Positions 51,889 to 61,245 are shown, counted from the first letter of the stretch. The stretch: 64,000 bases of DNA from Bradyrhizobium sp. CER78 (GCF_029846235.1 NZ_JARVWP010000001.1:558001-622000); one strand, 5' to 3'. Translations and numbers: made by a program. The notes: generated by a model not told the origin, from the sequence alone.

Positions 51889-52902
51889 TCATGGTCGTAG
51901 GATCACGCGGTCGCGCGACGAGCCTGCCACGGCAACAAACGCCGCCTTGGCCTGTTCCAGCGGATAGATCGCGCCCGGCTGGATCGGAAACGGCTTCAGA
52001 TGCCCGCTGGCAAAGCCCGGCGCGAGCTCGCGCAACACCTCGCCGGTCGCAACCGACGAGAATGCGAGCGTGTCGATGCCGACATAGGTGTGCTGGCCCC
52101 GATAGAATTCGAGGATGTTGAACTGCACGATGCGGTCGACCGCCGCGATCAGGATCTGGCGGCCGCGCAACGCCAGCGACTTGTGCGCGGCCTGGAAATA
52201 GGGATCGCCGACCGTGTTGTAGACGACGTCCGCGCCCCTGCCGCCGGTCAGCTCGCGCACCCGGCTTGCGACATCGACGGCGGAAGCATCGATCACCTCG
52301 ACCGGCGCATTGCTGTGGCCCTCGTACGGCTCGCTCTTGCGCACCACGCCGATCACGCGCGCGCCGTGCCAGCTCGCGATCTGCACCGCGGCTTGCCCGA
52401 CCTTGCCGTTGACGCCCATCACGAGCACGGTCTCGCCCGCCTTCGGAATGCCTGCGCGGCGCAGCCCCTCCATCGCGGTGACGAACGGCACGCCGATTCC
52501 GGCGGCTTCGTCCCAGGAGATGCCGGCGGGCTTTTCCACTACGGCGTCACGCTCGACCACCAGATGCGTGGCGTGCGTGCCGTCGCGACGGATGCCGAGA
52601 TCGCCGGACGAGCCGAACACCTCGCGCCCGATCATGTCCGACGGACCGTCGATCACGACACCCGCATAGTCGCGGCCGGAGGTGCGCGGGAAGACGGCAT
52701 ATGGCATCAGCCCGGTCGCCGCCTTGACGTCGGACGGATTGACCGCCGCCGCCTTCACCGAGATCAGGACATCATTGTCGCCGCGCAAGAGTGCATGGGT
52801 CTCGACCACCGGCGCCACCGCGGCGGCATTCTCCGCCTTCGTCAGCAGGCGGACGCAGCGGGCGTCGACGGGTTGACGGTTTGCTTGCGGGGCCGACGGC
52901 AT
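51889..52902 (-). CDS. Zinc-binding-type alcohol dehydrogenase/quinone oxidoreductase family protein
   Basis: The 337-residue MDR protein has an N-terminal GroES-like domain (VKAAAVNPSDVKAATG) and a Rossmann domain with VLVMGVNGKVGQAAVQIA, then GGRGADVVYNTVG. No zinc-ligand cysteines are evident, so it is the zinc-free quinone oxidoreductase type. ATG 52902 (MPSAPQ) or 52923 may be the start; both lack a strong site. It is on the same strand as, and 100 bases downstream of, the amidase at 53003. Confidence 0.92.
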   Translation of the reverse strand: MPSAPQANRQPVDARCVRLLTKAENAAAVAPVVETHALLRGDNDVLISVKAAAVNPSDVKAATGLMPYAVFPRTSGRDYAGVVIDGPSDMIGREVFGSSGDLGIRRDGTHATHLVVERDAVVEKPAGISWDEAAGIGVPFVTAMEGLRRAGIPKAGETVLVMGVNGKVGQAAVQIASWHGARVIGVVRKSEPYEGHSNAPVEVIDASAVDVASRVRELTGGRGADVVYNTVGDPYFQAAHKSLALRGRQILIAAVDRIVQFNILEFYRGQHTYVGIDTLAFSSVATGEVLRELAPGFASGHLKPFPIQPGAIYPLEQAKAAFVAVAGSSRDRVILRP

Positions 52903-53002
52903 GAGGAGTCCAGTGTTGATCATGAAGTGGCGGCCTGACGGCCTCAGGCCATGACTAATGGACTGACCGATCAATTCAAGGGGCTTGTTGCGACAGGCGG
53001 CC

Positions 53003-54433
53003 TCAGAGTTTCGGCGGCGGGGCCGTGCCCAGGATCGCCTCGATCGACAGGCCAAGCCCAAGCAGTCTGGCATCGCTGCCGACCGGACCGTCGAGCTCGA
53101 GCCCGACCGGCAGGCCATCAGGCGTCATGCCGGCATAAAGCGACAGCCCGGGCAAGCCGGCATTGCTGCCGGGATCGGTGTTGCGGATCATGGTGCCGAA
53201 GGTCGGCACCGGCTCGCCGCCATTGACCGACATCTCGCCGGACCCGGTCTTCTCGTCGATGAGCGGTGCCGGCGCGATCGTGGTCGGAAACAGGATGGCG
53301 TCCAGCCTGTTGTCCCTAATGTACGCGGCATAGATCGCCTGCAGCGCCGGCCGCTGCACCTTGATGGCATCGTCATAGGCGGCACCGAAGGCGTCCGCGG
53401 TGATGGCGCCGAAGGCGCCGACGACATCGGGACTGGCGACACCGGCCGCGATGTCGGACAGCGTGATCCCCTCGATCCCGGATGCGGTGAGCCAGGCCGG
53501 GATGTCGGCGATCGGTTCATGCAGCGCGACCACGAACGACACCTTGCCGTTCTGCTCGAACAGGTCGGGCATATCGACATCGACCAGCACCGCGCCGGCA
53601 GCGGTGAGCCGTGCGCAGGCCGCGCGGGCGACGGCCTCGACATCGCGATCGAGGCCGCTCCAGAAACAGGCGGGAATGCCGAGGCGCACGCCGCGTAACG
53701 GAATCGCGGTGGCTAGTGGCGTGCCTAATATCACGGCATCGAGCAACGCGACGTCGGCGACGGTGCGGCCCATCGGGCCGACGGTGTCGCGGGTGTGGCT
53801 GATCGGAACGACCTGGTTGTCGTCGTGATAGCGCCGCTCGGCGCCGCCATTGCCGACCGAAGGCCGGAGCCCGACCGTCCCGGTCAGCGCGGCGGGCACG
53901 CGGGTCGAGCCGCCGGTGTCCGATCCGAGGCCGCAGGTGGCGATCCGCGCGGCGATCGCCGCCGACGTTCCGCCGGACGACCCGCCCGGGATCCTGTTCG
54001 TGTCATAGGGATTCCGCACAGGTCCCGCGAACGGCGCAAGATTGGTGCTGGTGATGCCGAAGGCGAACTCATGCAGATTGGTCTTGCCGATGACAACGGC
54101 GCCGGCGTCGAGCAGCTTTTGCAGCGACGGCGCATTGCGCGCGGGCCGGGCGTGTTGCAGCGCCGGCGTGCCGCCCGATGTCGGCAGATCCGACGTGTTG
54201 ATGTTGTCCTTGACGACGATCGGAAGCCCGGCCAGCGCGCCGGTCCGCTTTCCGGCATCGACCTCACGCGCCGTGGCCAGCGCACCGTCGCGGTTCATGA
54301 GGATGAAGGCGTTGAGGTGCTTGAGCCGCTCGGCACGATCGAGCGCCGCTTCGACGACGCTGACTGCCGTCACCTTGCCGTTGCGGATATCGGCCACGAT
54401 CTCCGCAGCGGTTATCTCACTGGTATCGGCCAT
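53003..54433 (-). CDS. Amidase, indoleacetamide-hydrolase-like
   Basis: The 476-residue amidase has the Ser-cisSer-Lys triad: K75 in GLPIVVKDNIN, S152 in PGGSSGGTS and S176 in GSDTGGSTRVPA, with correct spacing. The look recalls indoleacetamide hydrolases. It follows paaK by 31 bases on the same strand, so it could release phenylacetate or indoleacetate from an amide and hand it to PaaK. ATG 54433 has AAGAGGG before it. Substrate use is inferred. Confidence 0.93.
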   Translation of the reverse strand: MADTSEITAAEIVADIRNGKVTAVSVVEAALDRAERLKHLNAFILMNRDGALATAREVDAGKRTGALAGLPIVVKDNINTSDLPTSGGTPALQHARPARNAPSLQKLLDAGAVVIGKTNLHEFAFGITSTNLAPFAGPVRNPYDTNRIPGGSSGGTSAAIAARIATCGLGSDTGGSTRVPAALTGTVGLRPSVGNGGAERRYHDDNQVVPISHTRDTVGPMGRTVADVALLDAVILGTPLATAIPLRGVRLGIPACFWSGLDRDVEAVARAACARLTAAGAVLVDVDMPDLFEQNGKVSFVVALHEPIADIPAWLTASGIEGITLSDIAAGVASPDVVGAFGAITADAFGAAYDDAIKVQRPALQAIYAAYIRDNRLDAILFPTTIAPAPLIDEKTGSGEMSVNGGEPVPTFGTMIRNTDPGSNAGLPGLSLYAGMTPDGLPVGLELDGPVGSDARLLGLGLSIEAILGTAPPPKL

Positions 54434-54464
54434 GCCTGCGCCCTCTTGGATTCCGGGCGAAAGG

Positions 54465-55796
54465 CTATTCTTTCGGCCGCTTGTCGTAAACCCGTTTCGC
54501 CTTGCCGAGCGAACGCTCCAGCGTCTCGGGCGCGACGACGCGGACGCGGGTGGAGATGCCGATCGTGTTCTTGATGAAGGCTGCGACCTTCTCGGCGTGC
54601 GCGGTCAACCCTGCACCGTCCCAGCTCTCGGGACGGGCTTCGGCGAGCACCGTCATCTCGTCCATGCGGCCTTCGCGGGTGAGCTCGATGACGAAGTGGC
54701 CGCCGCACCAGTCGGTCGCCAGCAGCGCTTCCTCGATCTGGGTCGGGAACACGTTGACGCCGCGCAGGATGATCATGTCGTCGGAGCGGCCGGTCACCTT
54801 CTCCATCCGCCGCATGCCCGGCCGCGCCGTGCCGGGCAACAGCCGCGTCAGGTCGCGGGTGCGGTAGCGGATGATCGGGAAACCTTCCTTGGTCAGCGAG
54901 GTGAACACCAGCTCACCCTTCTCGCCATCACCGAGCACCTTGCCGGTCAGGGGATCGATCACCTCGGGATAGAAATGATCCTCCCAGATGTGCAGGCCGT
55001 CCTTGGTCTCCACGCATTCCTGCGCGACGCCGGGGCCGATCACCTCCGACAGGCCGTAGATGTCGGTCGCGTCCATATCGAAGGCCTGCTCGATCTCGAC
55101 GCGCATCGCGTTGGTCCAGGGCTCGGCGCCGAAGATGCCGAACTTAAGCGACGATTTGCGCGGGTCGAGGCCCTGCCGCTTGAACTCGTCGAGGATCGCC
55201 AGCATGTAGCTCGGCGTCACCGTGATGATGTCGGGCCGGAAGTCGTTGATGATCTGCACCTGCCGCTCGGTCATGCCGCCGGAGATCGGGATCACCGTGC
55301 AGCCGAGCCGCTCGGCGCCGTAATGCGCGCCGAGACCGCCGGTGAACAGGCCATAGCCATAGGCATTGTGCATCAGCATGCCCTTGCGGCCGCCGGCGGC
55401 ACGGATCGAGCGCGCCATCACATCAGCCCAGGTGTCGATGTCGGCCCTGGTGTAGCCCACCACGATCGGCTTGCCTGTGGTGCCCGAGGAGGCATGGACC
55501 CGCACCAGCTGCTCGCGCGGCACCGCGAACATGTTGAAGGGATAATTGTCGCGCAGGTCGGTCTTCACCGTGAAGGGAAATTTGGCGAGATCAGAGAGCT
55601 GCTTGAAGTCCGTGGGGTGCACGCCCGCGGCGTCGAAGCTTTTCTTGTAGTGCGCGACATTGTCGTAGGCATGCTTGAGCGACCAGGCGAGCCGCCTGGT
55701 CTGCAACGCCATGATCTCGTCGCGCGAGGCGCGTTCAGCCGCATCGAGCTCGGCGCGATAGCCGCTGTCACTAACCCTAAGCTTTGCCGTTGCCAT
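54465..55796 (-). CDS. paaK: Phenylacetate-CoA ligase
   Basis: The 443-residue AMP-forming ligase activates phenylacetate to phenylacetyl-CoA, the first step of the paa pathway. Motifs are ASSGTTGKPIVVGYT (phosphate loop), DIYGLSEVIGPG and YRTRDLTRLLPG near the hinge. Length and the C-terminal RVYDKRP match PaaK. ATG 55796 has AGAGGAAA upstream. It follows paaI by 19 bases, and the amidase follows it. Confidence 0.96.
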   Translation of the reverse strand: MATAKLRVSDSGYRAELDAAERASRDEIMALQTRRLAWSLKHAYDNVAHYKKSFDAAGVHPTDFKQLSDLAKFPFTVKTDLRDNYPFNMFAVPREQLVRVHASSGTTGKPIVVGYTRADIDTWADVMARSIRAAGGRKGMLMHNAYGYGLFTGGLGAHYGAERLGCTVIPISGGMTERQVQIINDFRPDIITVTPSYMLAILDEFKRQGLDPRKSSLKFGIFGAEPWTNAMRVEIEQAFDMDATDIYGLSEVIGPGVAQECVETKDGLHIWEDHFYPEVIDPLTGKVLGDGEKGELVFTSLTKEGFPIIRYRTRDLTRLLPGTARPGMRRMEKVTGRSDDMIILRGVNVFPTQIEEALLATDWCGGHFVIELTREGRMDEMTVLAEARPESWDGAGLTAHAEKVAAFIKNTIGISTRVRVVAPETLERSLGKAKRVYDKRPKE

Positions 55797-55815
55797 CGAC
55801 GTTTCCTCTGAAGCC

Positions 55816-56271
55816 TTATGCCTTGATGTCCGTGTCCGGCAGCCAGGTGCCCGGTATCACCCGCGAATGCCCGCGGAATTCGGCGATCACGCTGTCGCCG
55901 GCGGTGACGCGCACGTCGTAAATTCCCGAGCGACCGCTGCGCGAGACCTCGCGCGCGGTCGCCACCAGGCGATCGCCGAGCTTGCCGGGCCGAATGAACG
56001 TGACGCTGCCCTGCGCCGCCACCGCGCGATCGTTGTGGCTGTTGCAGGCAAAGGCGAAGGCGGAATCGGCAAGCGTGAAGATGTAGCCGCCATGGCAGAT
56101 GCGCTGGCCGTTGACCATGTGCGGCTGCACGGTCATCGCCATCGTCGCGTGCCCCGGCTTGATCTCGACGAGCTCCATGCCGAGACCCTTGCTGGCGTCG
56201 TCTTCCTTCCACATCGCATCCGCGCAGGCGCGGGCGACATCCTCAGGCGATAGCGTGGCCTTCACGTTCAC
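55816..56271 (-). CDS. paaI: Hydroxyphenylacetyl-CoA thioesterase
   Basis: The 151-residue hotdog-fold thioesterase has MWKEDDASKGLGMEL and the family motif NGQRICHGGYIFTLADSAFAFACNSH with its catalytic aspartate. PaaI hydrolyses stalled ring-hydroxylated CoA thioesters and frees CoA. The start is most likely GTG at 56271, six bases after AGGAAG; GTG 56289 would give six more residues. It precedes paaK, and a repeat separates it from paaE. Confidence 0.93.
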   Translation of the reverse strand: MNVKATLSPEDVARACADAMWKEDDASKGLGMELVEIKPGHATMAMTVQPHMVNGQRICHGGYIFTLADSAFAFACNSHNDRAVAAQGSVTFIRPGKLGDRLVATAREVSRSGRSGIYDVRVTAGDSVIAEFRGHSRVIPGTWLPDTDIKA

Positions 56272-56358
56272 ATCGAACTTCCTGTGCACGGGCCCATTGC
56301 GACGGGCCTCTTGGTGTCAAGTCTTCAGTGCGGCGATTACAACGTCAACACTGCTTCC

Positions 56359-56456
56359 GTCATTCCGGGATGGTGCGCCAGCACCAGACCCGGAATCTCG
56401 AGATTCTCGGTGCGCAATTGCGCACCTGAGGGTTCGCTTCGCGCCCCGGAATGACG
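56359..56456. repeat. Intergenic repeat, family D, copy 2, inside the paa locus
   Basis: GTCATTCCGGGATGG, the shared CCCGGAATCTCGAGATTC core and CCCCGGAATGACG at the right, between paaE and paaI. Confidence 0.88.
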
Positions 56457-56463
56457 ATCAATC

Positions 56464-57540
56464 CTAGACGTGGTCATAATCGACCACGACCTTTTCCGAG
56501 CACGGCTTGGCCTGGCAGGTGAGGATGAACCCCGCCTTCAGCTCCCACGGCTCCAGCGAATAATTCAGATCCATCGGCGCCTCGCCTTCGACGAGCTTGG
56601 CGCGGCAGGTCGAGCACATGCCGCCCTTGCAGGCGAAGGGCAAGTCCATGCCGGCGCGGAGCGCGGCGTCGAGGATCGACTCGCCGTCGGCCACCGGCAC
56701 CTCACGGCGCTTGCCGTCGATGATCAGCCCGGCGATCGCCTTCGGCGGCGCGCCGGCGGGAACGACGACTTTCGGACGCGGCTTGCCGCCGAATTCCGAG
56801 ACGAAGCGTTCGACATGGATGCGCTCATCGGCAATGCCGATCTCGCGGCAGGTGGCCTCGATGGTCTCGCTCATCGCGGCCGGGCCGCAGACGAACACAT
56901 GATCGACGGTTGCGGCCGGCACCAGCGAACGCAGCAGCACCCGCACCTTCTCGCCGTCGAGCCGGCCGTGCAGGATCGGAATGTCCTGCTCCTCGCCGGA
57001 GATGACGTGGAACACCGACAGCCGCTGCATGAAGCGGTCCTTCAGCTCCTCCAGCGCCTCGCGGAACATGACGCCTTCGGTCGAGCGGTTGCCGTAGAAC
57101 AGGAAGAAGCGGCTGTCCGGCTCGCGCGCCAGCACGCCCTTGATGATCGAGAGGATCGGCGTGATGCCGCTGCCGGCGGCGAAGCCGACATAGGTCCGCG
57201 CTTCGCCGGGCGCATGCGCGACGCCGAAGCGGCCGGTCGGCGTCATCACGTCGAGCTCATCGCCGGCCTTCAACTCGTCGGCAGCCCAGTTCGAGAATGC
57301 GCCACCATCGACCTTCTTCACCGCGATGCGCAGCTCGCCGTCGTCGGGACCCGAGCAGATCGAATAGGAGCGGCGGACTTCCTCGCCGTCCATCGTGGTG
57401 CGCAGCGTCAGGTACTGGCCGGGCGTGAAACGATAGTCGCCTTGCAGATCGTCGGGGATCGCAAAGGTCATCGAGACGGCGTCCGACGCCTCGCGGCGCA
57501 GATCGCTGACGGACAGACGGTGGAATCGTGGTGTCGACAT
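56464..57540 (-). CDS. paaE: Phenylacetyl-CoA epoxidase reductase subunit
   Basis: The 358-residue reductase carries FAD/NAD(P)H domains (RFTPGQYLTL, GFAAGSGITPILS, VFVCGPAAM) and a C-terminal 2Fe-2S domain with CKGGMCSTCRAKL and ILTCQAKP. It feeds electrons from NADPH to the PaaAC oxygenase. ATG 57540 is chosen; the ATG 57552 frame adds four residues and overlaps paaD. It is separated from the paaD stop by two bases. Confidence 0.96.
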   Translation of the reverse strand: MSTPRFHRLSVSDLRREASDAVSMTFAIPDDLQGDYRFTPGQYLTLRTTMDGEEVRRSYSICSGPDDGELRIAVKKVDGGAFSNWAADELKAGDELDVMTPTGRFGVAHAPGEARTYVGFAAGSGITPILSIIKGVLAREPDSRFFLFYGNRSTEGVMFREALEELKDRFMQRLSVFHVISGEEQDIPILHGRLDGEKVRVLLRSLVPAATVDHVFVCGPAAMSETIEATCREIGIADERIHVERFVSEFGGKPRPKVVVPAGAPPKAIAGLIIDGKRREVPVADGESILDAALRAGMDLPFACKGGMCSTCRAKLVEGEAPMDLNYSLEPWELKAGFILTCQAKPCSEKVVVDYDHV

Positions 57541-57542
57541 GG

Positions 57543-58046
57543 TCAATGACACTTGAAGTAATCGAAGGGTTCACGGCAGCTCTTGCAACGCCACAGCGCC
57601 TTGCAGGAGGTCGAGCCGAATTCGGACAGCAGCTCGGTATCGCCTGACCCGCATTGCGGGCACGTGATCTGTTGCTCGCCGAACAGCGCGCGGCGCGAGG
57701 AGCCCGGCAGCGGCGGCGCGATGCCGTACTCTTTTAATTTGCGGCGGCCGTCCTCGCTCATCCAGTCGGTGGTCCAGGCCGGCGACAGCACGGTGCGGAC
57801 CTTCGGCCGGCGAATGCCTTCGCGCTCCAGCGCGAGCTCGATCTCGAGCGCGATCATGTTCATAGCGGGACAGCCGGAATAGGTCGGCGTGATCGCGACC
57901 TCGACATGGCCGTCATGGACCGCAACATCGCGCAGCACGCCGAGGTCGGCGATGGTCAGCACGGGAATTTCAGGATCGACCACCTGCGCAGCGGCGCTCC
58001 AGGCGCGGCGGCGCAGGTCGGCATCGCTGAGCGCAACCGTCACCAT
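57543..58046 (-). CDS. paaD: Phenylacetyl-CoA epoxidase assembly protein
   Basis: The 167-residue MIP18/DUF59-type protein has VVDPEIPVLTIADLGVL and TPTYSGCPAMNMI, plus a C-terminal zinc ribbon (CPQCGSGDTEL, CKALWRCKSC). It helps mature the iron centres of the complex. ATG 58046 overlaps the paaC stop; a GTG at 58043 would give a GTGA overlap. It lies between paaC and paaE in the usual order. Confidence 0.95.
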   Translation of the reverse strand: MVTVALSDADLRRRAWSAAAQVVDPEIPVLTIADLGVLRDVAVHDGHVEVAITPTYSGCPAMNMIALEIELALEREGIRRPKVRTVLSPAWTTDWMSEDGRRKLKEYGIAPPLPGSSRRALFGEQQITCPQCGSGDTELLSEFGSTSCKALWRCKSCREPFDYFKCH

Positions 58047-58816
58047 GTCGCCCCCGGGAAGGTTCGCTGCAGGGACTGCAATTCGCTGAGCAGATGGCCG
58101 AGATGCTCGCTGTGGCTGCCGACGCGGCCGCCCTGCTGCATCCAATCGCTCTTCGGCAACGCCAGCGTCGCCTCGTCGACGATGCCGGTGATGGTCTTCA
58201 GCCAGCGCGACTTGAGCGTCGCCGGATCGATCGCGATGCCGGCGTCGATCAGGCCGCGCTCGCCGTCGTCGACCGCGAACATCTCGCCGGTATAGGCCCA
58301 GAGGTCGTCGATCGCATTCTGCGCGCGGCGATGGCTCTCCTCGGTGCCGTCGCCGAGACGGACGATCCATTCCGACGAATGCCGCAGATGATAGGCGCTC
58401 TCCTTCTCCGATTTCGCCGCGATCGCAGCAAACGTCGGGTCGGAGGATGCCATCATCGCGCGCCAATAGAGATCGGCGAATGCCGCGTAGAAGAACTGCC
58501 GCACCATGGTGCGGGCAAAGTCGCCGTTCGGCTGCTCGACCAGCAGCAGATTGCGATACTGGCGGACGTCGCGCAGATAGGCGAACTTGTCCTCGTCGTT
58601 GCCTCGGCCCTCGACTTTCGCCGCATAGGTATAGAGCTCGCGGGCCTGGCCGAGCAGGTCGAGCCCCATATTGGCGAGCGCCATGTCCTCTTCCATCGCC
58701 GGCGCATGGCCACACCATTCGGACAGCCGGTGGCCGAGGATCAACGCATCGTCGGCGCGGCGCAGTGCGTAGAGTACCAGCGGCGTTTCGGAGACTTCGA
58801 TATTGGCAACTGCCAT
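58040..58816 (-). CDS. paaC: Phenylacetyl-CoA epoxidase structural subunit
   Basis: The 258-residue ferritin-like protein is the partner of PaaA and is usually without a metal site. It has LYALRRADDALILGHRLSEW and ALANMGLDLLGQARELY near the start and EHLGHLLSELQSLQRTFPG at the end. ATG 58816 with AGGTGGA upstream is chosen over a 58849 frame that runs into repeat sequence. A family B repeat separates it from paaB. Confidence 0.95.
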   Translation of the reverse strand: MAVANIEVSETPLVLYALRRADDALILGHRLSEWCGHAPAMEEDMALANMGLDLLGQARELYTYAAKVEGRGNDEDKFAYLRDVRQYRNLLLVEQPNGDFARTMVRQFFYAAFADLYWRAMMASSDPTFAAIAAKSEKESAYHLRHSSEWIVRLGDGTEESHRRAQNAIDDLWAYTGEMFAVDDGERGLIDAGIAIDPATLKSRWLKTITGIVDEATLALPKSDWMQQGGRVGSHSEHLGHLLSELQSLQRTFPGATW

Positions 58817-58844
58817 TTGATCCACCTGCATCCACTTGCTCGAC

Positions 58845-58946
58845 GTCATCCTGAGGAGCCTGCGCAGCAGGCGCCTCGAAGGATGGCCGCGGTTACGATC
58901 AAGGCGTCATGGTTCGAGACGGCGCTGCGCGCCTCCTCACCATGAC
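58845..58946. repeat. Intergenic repeat, family B, copy 3, inside the paa operon
   Basis: GTCATCCTGAGGAGCCTGCG and CCTCCTCACCATGACG form the ends, with CTCGAAGGATGG inside. It lies between paaB and paaC. Confidence 0.85.
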
Positions 58947-58955
58947 GGGTGAAAT

Positions 58956-59243
58956 TCACATATGCCCGACTTCGTCGGGGACGTCGTAGAAGGTCGGGTG
59001 ACGGTAGATCTTGGATTCCGCCGGCTCGAACATCATGCCCTTCTCTGTGGGATCGGACGCGGTGATCGCATTCGACGGCACGACCCAGATCGACAGTCCC
59101 TCGCCGCGACGGGTGTAGATGTCGCGCGCGGCCTGCAGCGCCAGTGTCGCGTCCGCCGCGTGCAGCGAGCCGACATGCTTGTGCGCGAGGCCATTGCGGC
59201 TGCGGATGAAGACTTCCCAGAGCGGAACGTTCGGCGTGGCCAT
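58956..59243 (-). CDS. paaB: Phenylacetyl-CoA epoxidase subunit PaaB
   Basis: The 95-residue small subunit has PLWEVFIRSRNGLAHKHVGS and IWVVPSNAITAS, the PaaB signature. It bridges the PaaAC dimers. ATG 59243 with AAGGGAG is the start; a longer frame would overlap paaA. It follows paaA by 13 bases. Confidence 0.95.
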   Translation of the reverse strand: MATPNVPLWEVFIRSRNGLAHKHVGSLHAADATLALQAARDIYTRRGEGLSIWVVPSNAITASDPTEKGMMFEPAESKIYRHPTFYDVPDEVGHM

Positions 59244-59256
59244 CTTGAGCGCTCCC

Positions 59257-60249
59257 TTATTCTGCGGCTTGCGCGAGCTGGCGGCTCTTGCGCTTCTCGG
59301 CATAGGCCATCGCGGCCTCGCGCACCCAGGCGCCTTCCTCATGCGCCTTGCGGCGCGCGGCGAGACGATCGCGGTTGCAGGGACCGTTGCCGGCTAGCAC
59401 CTGCTTGAACTCGTCCCAGTCGATCGGGCTGTGTACCCAATTGCCGTTCTCGTTCTGCTTCATGCCGGGATCGGGAATCGTCAGCCCGAGAAACTCGGCC
59501 TGCGGCACCGTGGCGTCGATGAATTTCTGCCGCAGCTCGTCGTTGGAGAAGCGCTTGATCTTCCACTTGGTCGAGGTGTCGCTGTGCTGGCTGACCTGGT
59601 CGGGCGGGCCGAACATCATCAGCACCGGCCACCACCAGCGATCGAGCGCGTTCTGCGCCATCGCCTTTTGCTCCGCGGTGCCGCGGCACAGCGTCACCAT
59701 GATCTCGAAACCCTGGCGCTGGTGGAACGACTCTTCCTTGCAGACGCGGATCATCGCGCGCGCATACGGGCCGTAGGAGCAGCGGCACAGCGGGATCTGG
59801 TTCATGATCGCCGCGCCGTCGACCAGCCAGCCGATGGTGCCGATGTCGGCCCAGGTCAGCGTCGGGTAGTTGAAGATCGAGGAATATTTCGCCTTGCCCG
59901 AGAGCATCGCGTCGACGAGCTCTTCGCGCGAGGTGCCGAGCGTCTCGGCGGCGGCATAGAGATAGAGCCCGTGGCCGCATTCGTCCTGCACCTTTGCGAG
60001 CAGCGCGGCCTTGCGGCGCAGCGACGGCGCGCGGGTGATCCAGTTGCCCTCGGGCAGCATGCCGACGATTTCGGAATGGGCGTGCTGGGAAATCTGCCGG
60101 GTCAGCGTCTTGCGGTAGGCGGCCGGCATCCAGTCGTTGGGCTCGATACGCTCATCGGCATCGATGCGGGCCTGGAACTGACTGGCACGGGCAACATCCT
60201 CGACGCCGCGATCGTCGCCGTCGGATGAATTGAGCGCCTGCGTATACAT
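59257..60249 (-). CDS. paaA: Phenylacetyl-CoA epoxidase catalytic subunit
   Basis: The 330-residue ferritin-like protein has the diiron site ([12 protein letters not shown] and [11 protein letters not shown], each with an ExxH). It converts phenylacetyl-CoA to the ring-1,2-epoxide using O2. ATG 60249 follows GGGAGG. It starts the paaABCDE run, preceded by a promoter and candidate operator in the 76-base gap after paaX. Confidence 0.96.
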   Translation of the reverse strand: MYTQALNSSDGDDRGVEDVARASQFQARIDADERIEPNDWMPAAYRKTLTRQISQHAHSEIVGMLPEGNWITRAPSLRRKAALLAKVQDECGHGLYLYAAAETLGTSREELVDAMLSGKAKYSSIFNYPTLTWADIGTIGWLVDGAAIMNQIPLCRCSYGPYARAMIRVCKEESFHQRQGFEIMVTLCRGTAEQKAMAQNALDRWWWPVLMMFGPPDQVSQHSDTSTKWKIKRFSNDELRQKFIDATVPQAEFLGLTIPDPGMKQNENGNWVHSPIDWDEFKQVLAGNGPCNRDRLAARRKAHEEGAWVREAAMAYAEKRKSRQLAQAAE

Positions 60250-60279
60250 GGCCGACCTCCCGGTGTGTTGTTAGGCAGG

Positions 60280-60307
60280 AATATATAACATAATTTTCCA
60301 AATGCAA
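60280..60307 (-). promoter_or_regulatory. Candidate promoter of paaABCDE
   Basis: On the minus strand TTGCAT (60307-60302), 16 bases, TATATT (60285-60280), about 30 bases before the paaA start. Confidence 0.6.
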
Positions 60308-60326
60308 GATGTTTTTGTAATATGTT
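60287..60326. promoter_or_regulatory. Inverted AACATA/TATGTT sites around the paaA promoter (candidate operator)
   Basis: AACATA at 60287-60292 and TATGTT at 60321-60326, with the -35 between them. TGTAATATG at 60316-60324 is shared with the ferredoxin-P450 promoter region. Confidence 0.45.
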
Positions 60327-61195
60327 CAGATACCCTCGAAACGACGCGCCACCGCCCCGTTGGGCTTCGGCAGCGGCCCGTCCTCATTGGTTGCGTGGTC
60401 GTCAAGCCATTGTTCCGACGGCGAAAGCAGCCCGCGATAGATCTCGCCGCAGAGTTTGCGCGCGGCCCTGCCCGGCCAATCCTTCGGCAGCAGCTGATAC
60501 GGCAGCAGCGGATCGCGCAGCACGACCCGGCGGTAATGGTGGATCAAGAGGATGCGCGCGGTGAAGGCGTCGGCGTCGCTCAGCTTCTCGCCGCGCACGA
60601 TCCAGCCGTGCAGCGGCTCGAACGTCTTCATGAACTTCAGATAGGCGTCCGCGGTGCGATCGAGCGGCCAGCTTTCGCTGAGCAGCCGGCGCCCGCTGTC
60701 GTCCTCCGCCGACACTTCCAGACGGATCGCGCGCGACGCTTCATCGGGGATCGGCACGCCTGACGGTGCGAGCCACACGCCGGGCAGCGGGCTGCCGAAG
60801 CCGGCGTTCTTCAGCGCCTCGCGCGCGGCGTCTCGGTCCTCGGCATTGCCGATCAAGAGCAGCTCGAAGCGGCCGGTCCAGTCCGACGGCGGCGGATCGT
60901 AGATGTGCCGGGTCGCGGTATCGAAGGTCTGCCGGCCCTTGGCGTTCAGCCGATAGAAGCTGTTGCGGCCGACCTTGCTGCGCTCCAGCCAACCGTCGGC
61001 GGCGAGCCGCGACATCGCGGTGCGCACCACATTGCCGTCGATGTCGAGCGACTTGAAGAATTCGAGCAGCGTGCCGAGCCACACCGCGCCGCCGCGCGGC
61101 ACGATGGAATCGCCGAACACGGTGATGATGATCGAGCCGGTGCGTGACGGCTCGCGCTTCAGCTGATCGACGATGCGGGCTAGCGGCTGCGGCAT
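60326..61195 (-). CDS. paaX: Phenylacetate operon regulator PaaX
   Basis: The 289-residue regulator has the N-terminal winged helix (FGDSIVPRGGAVWLGTLLEFF, NVVRTAMSRLAADGWLERSKVGR) and the PaaX C-terminal domain. In E. coli PaaX represses the paa genes and is released by phenylacetyl-CoA. Here it lies upstream of paaA on the same strand, 76 bases away. ATG 61195 is the start. Confidence 0.94.
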   Translation of the reverse strand: MPQPLARIVDQLKREPSRTGSIIITVFGDSIVPRGGAVWLGTLLEFFKSLDIDGNVVRTAMSRLAADGWLERSKVGRNSFYRLNAKGRQTFDTATRHIYDPPPSDWTGRFELLLIGNAEDRDAAREALKNAGFGSPLPGVWLAPSGVPIPDEASRAIRLEVSAEDDSGRRLLSESWPLDRTADAYLKFMKTFEPLHGWIVRGEKLSDADAFTARILLIHHYRRVVLRDPLLPYQLLPKDWPGRAARKLCGEIYRGLLSPSEQWLDDHATNEDGPLPKPNGAVARRFEGI

Positions 61196-61245
61196 GCCTC
61201 AACGCATAGCGCGTTTTGTCGATTCACGACAATGTCGCCGCAAAC

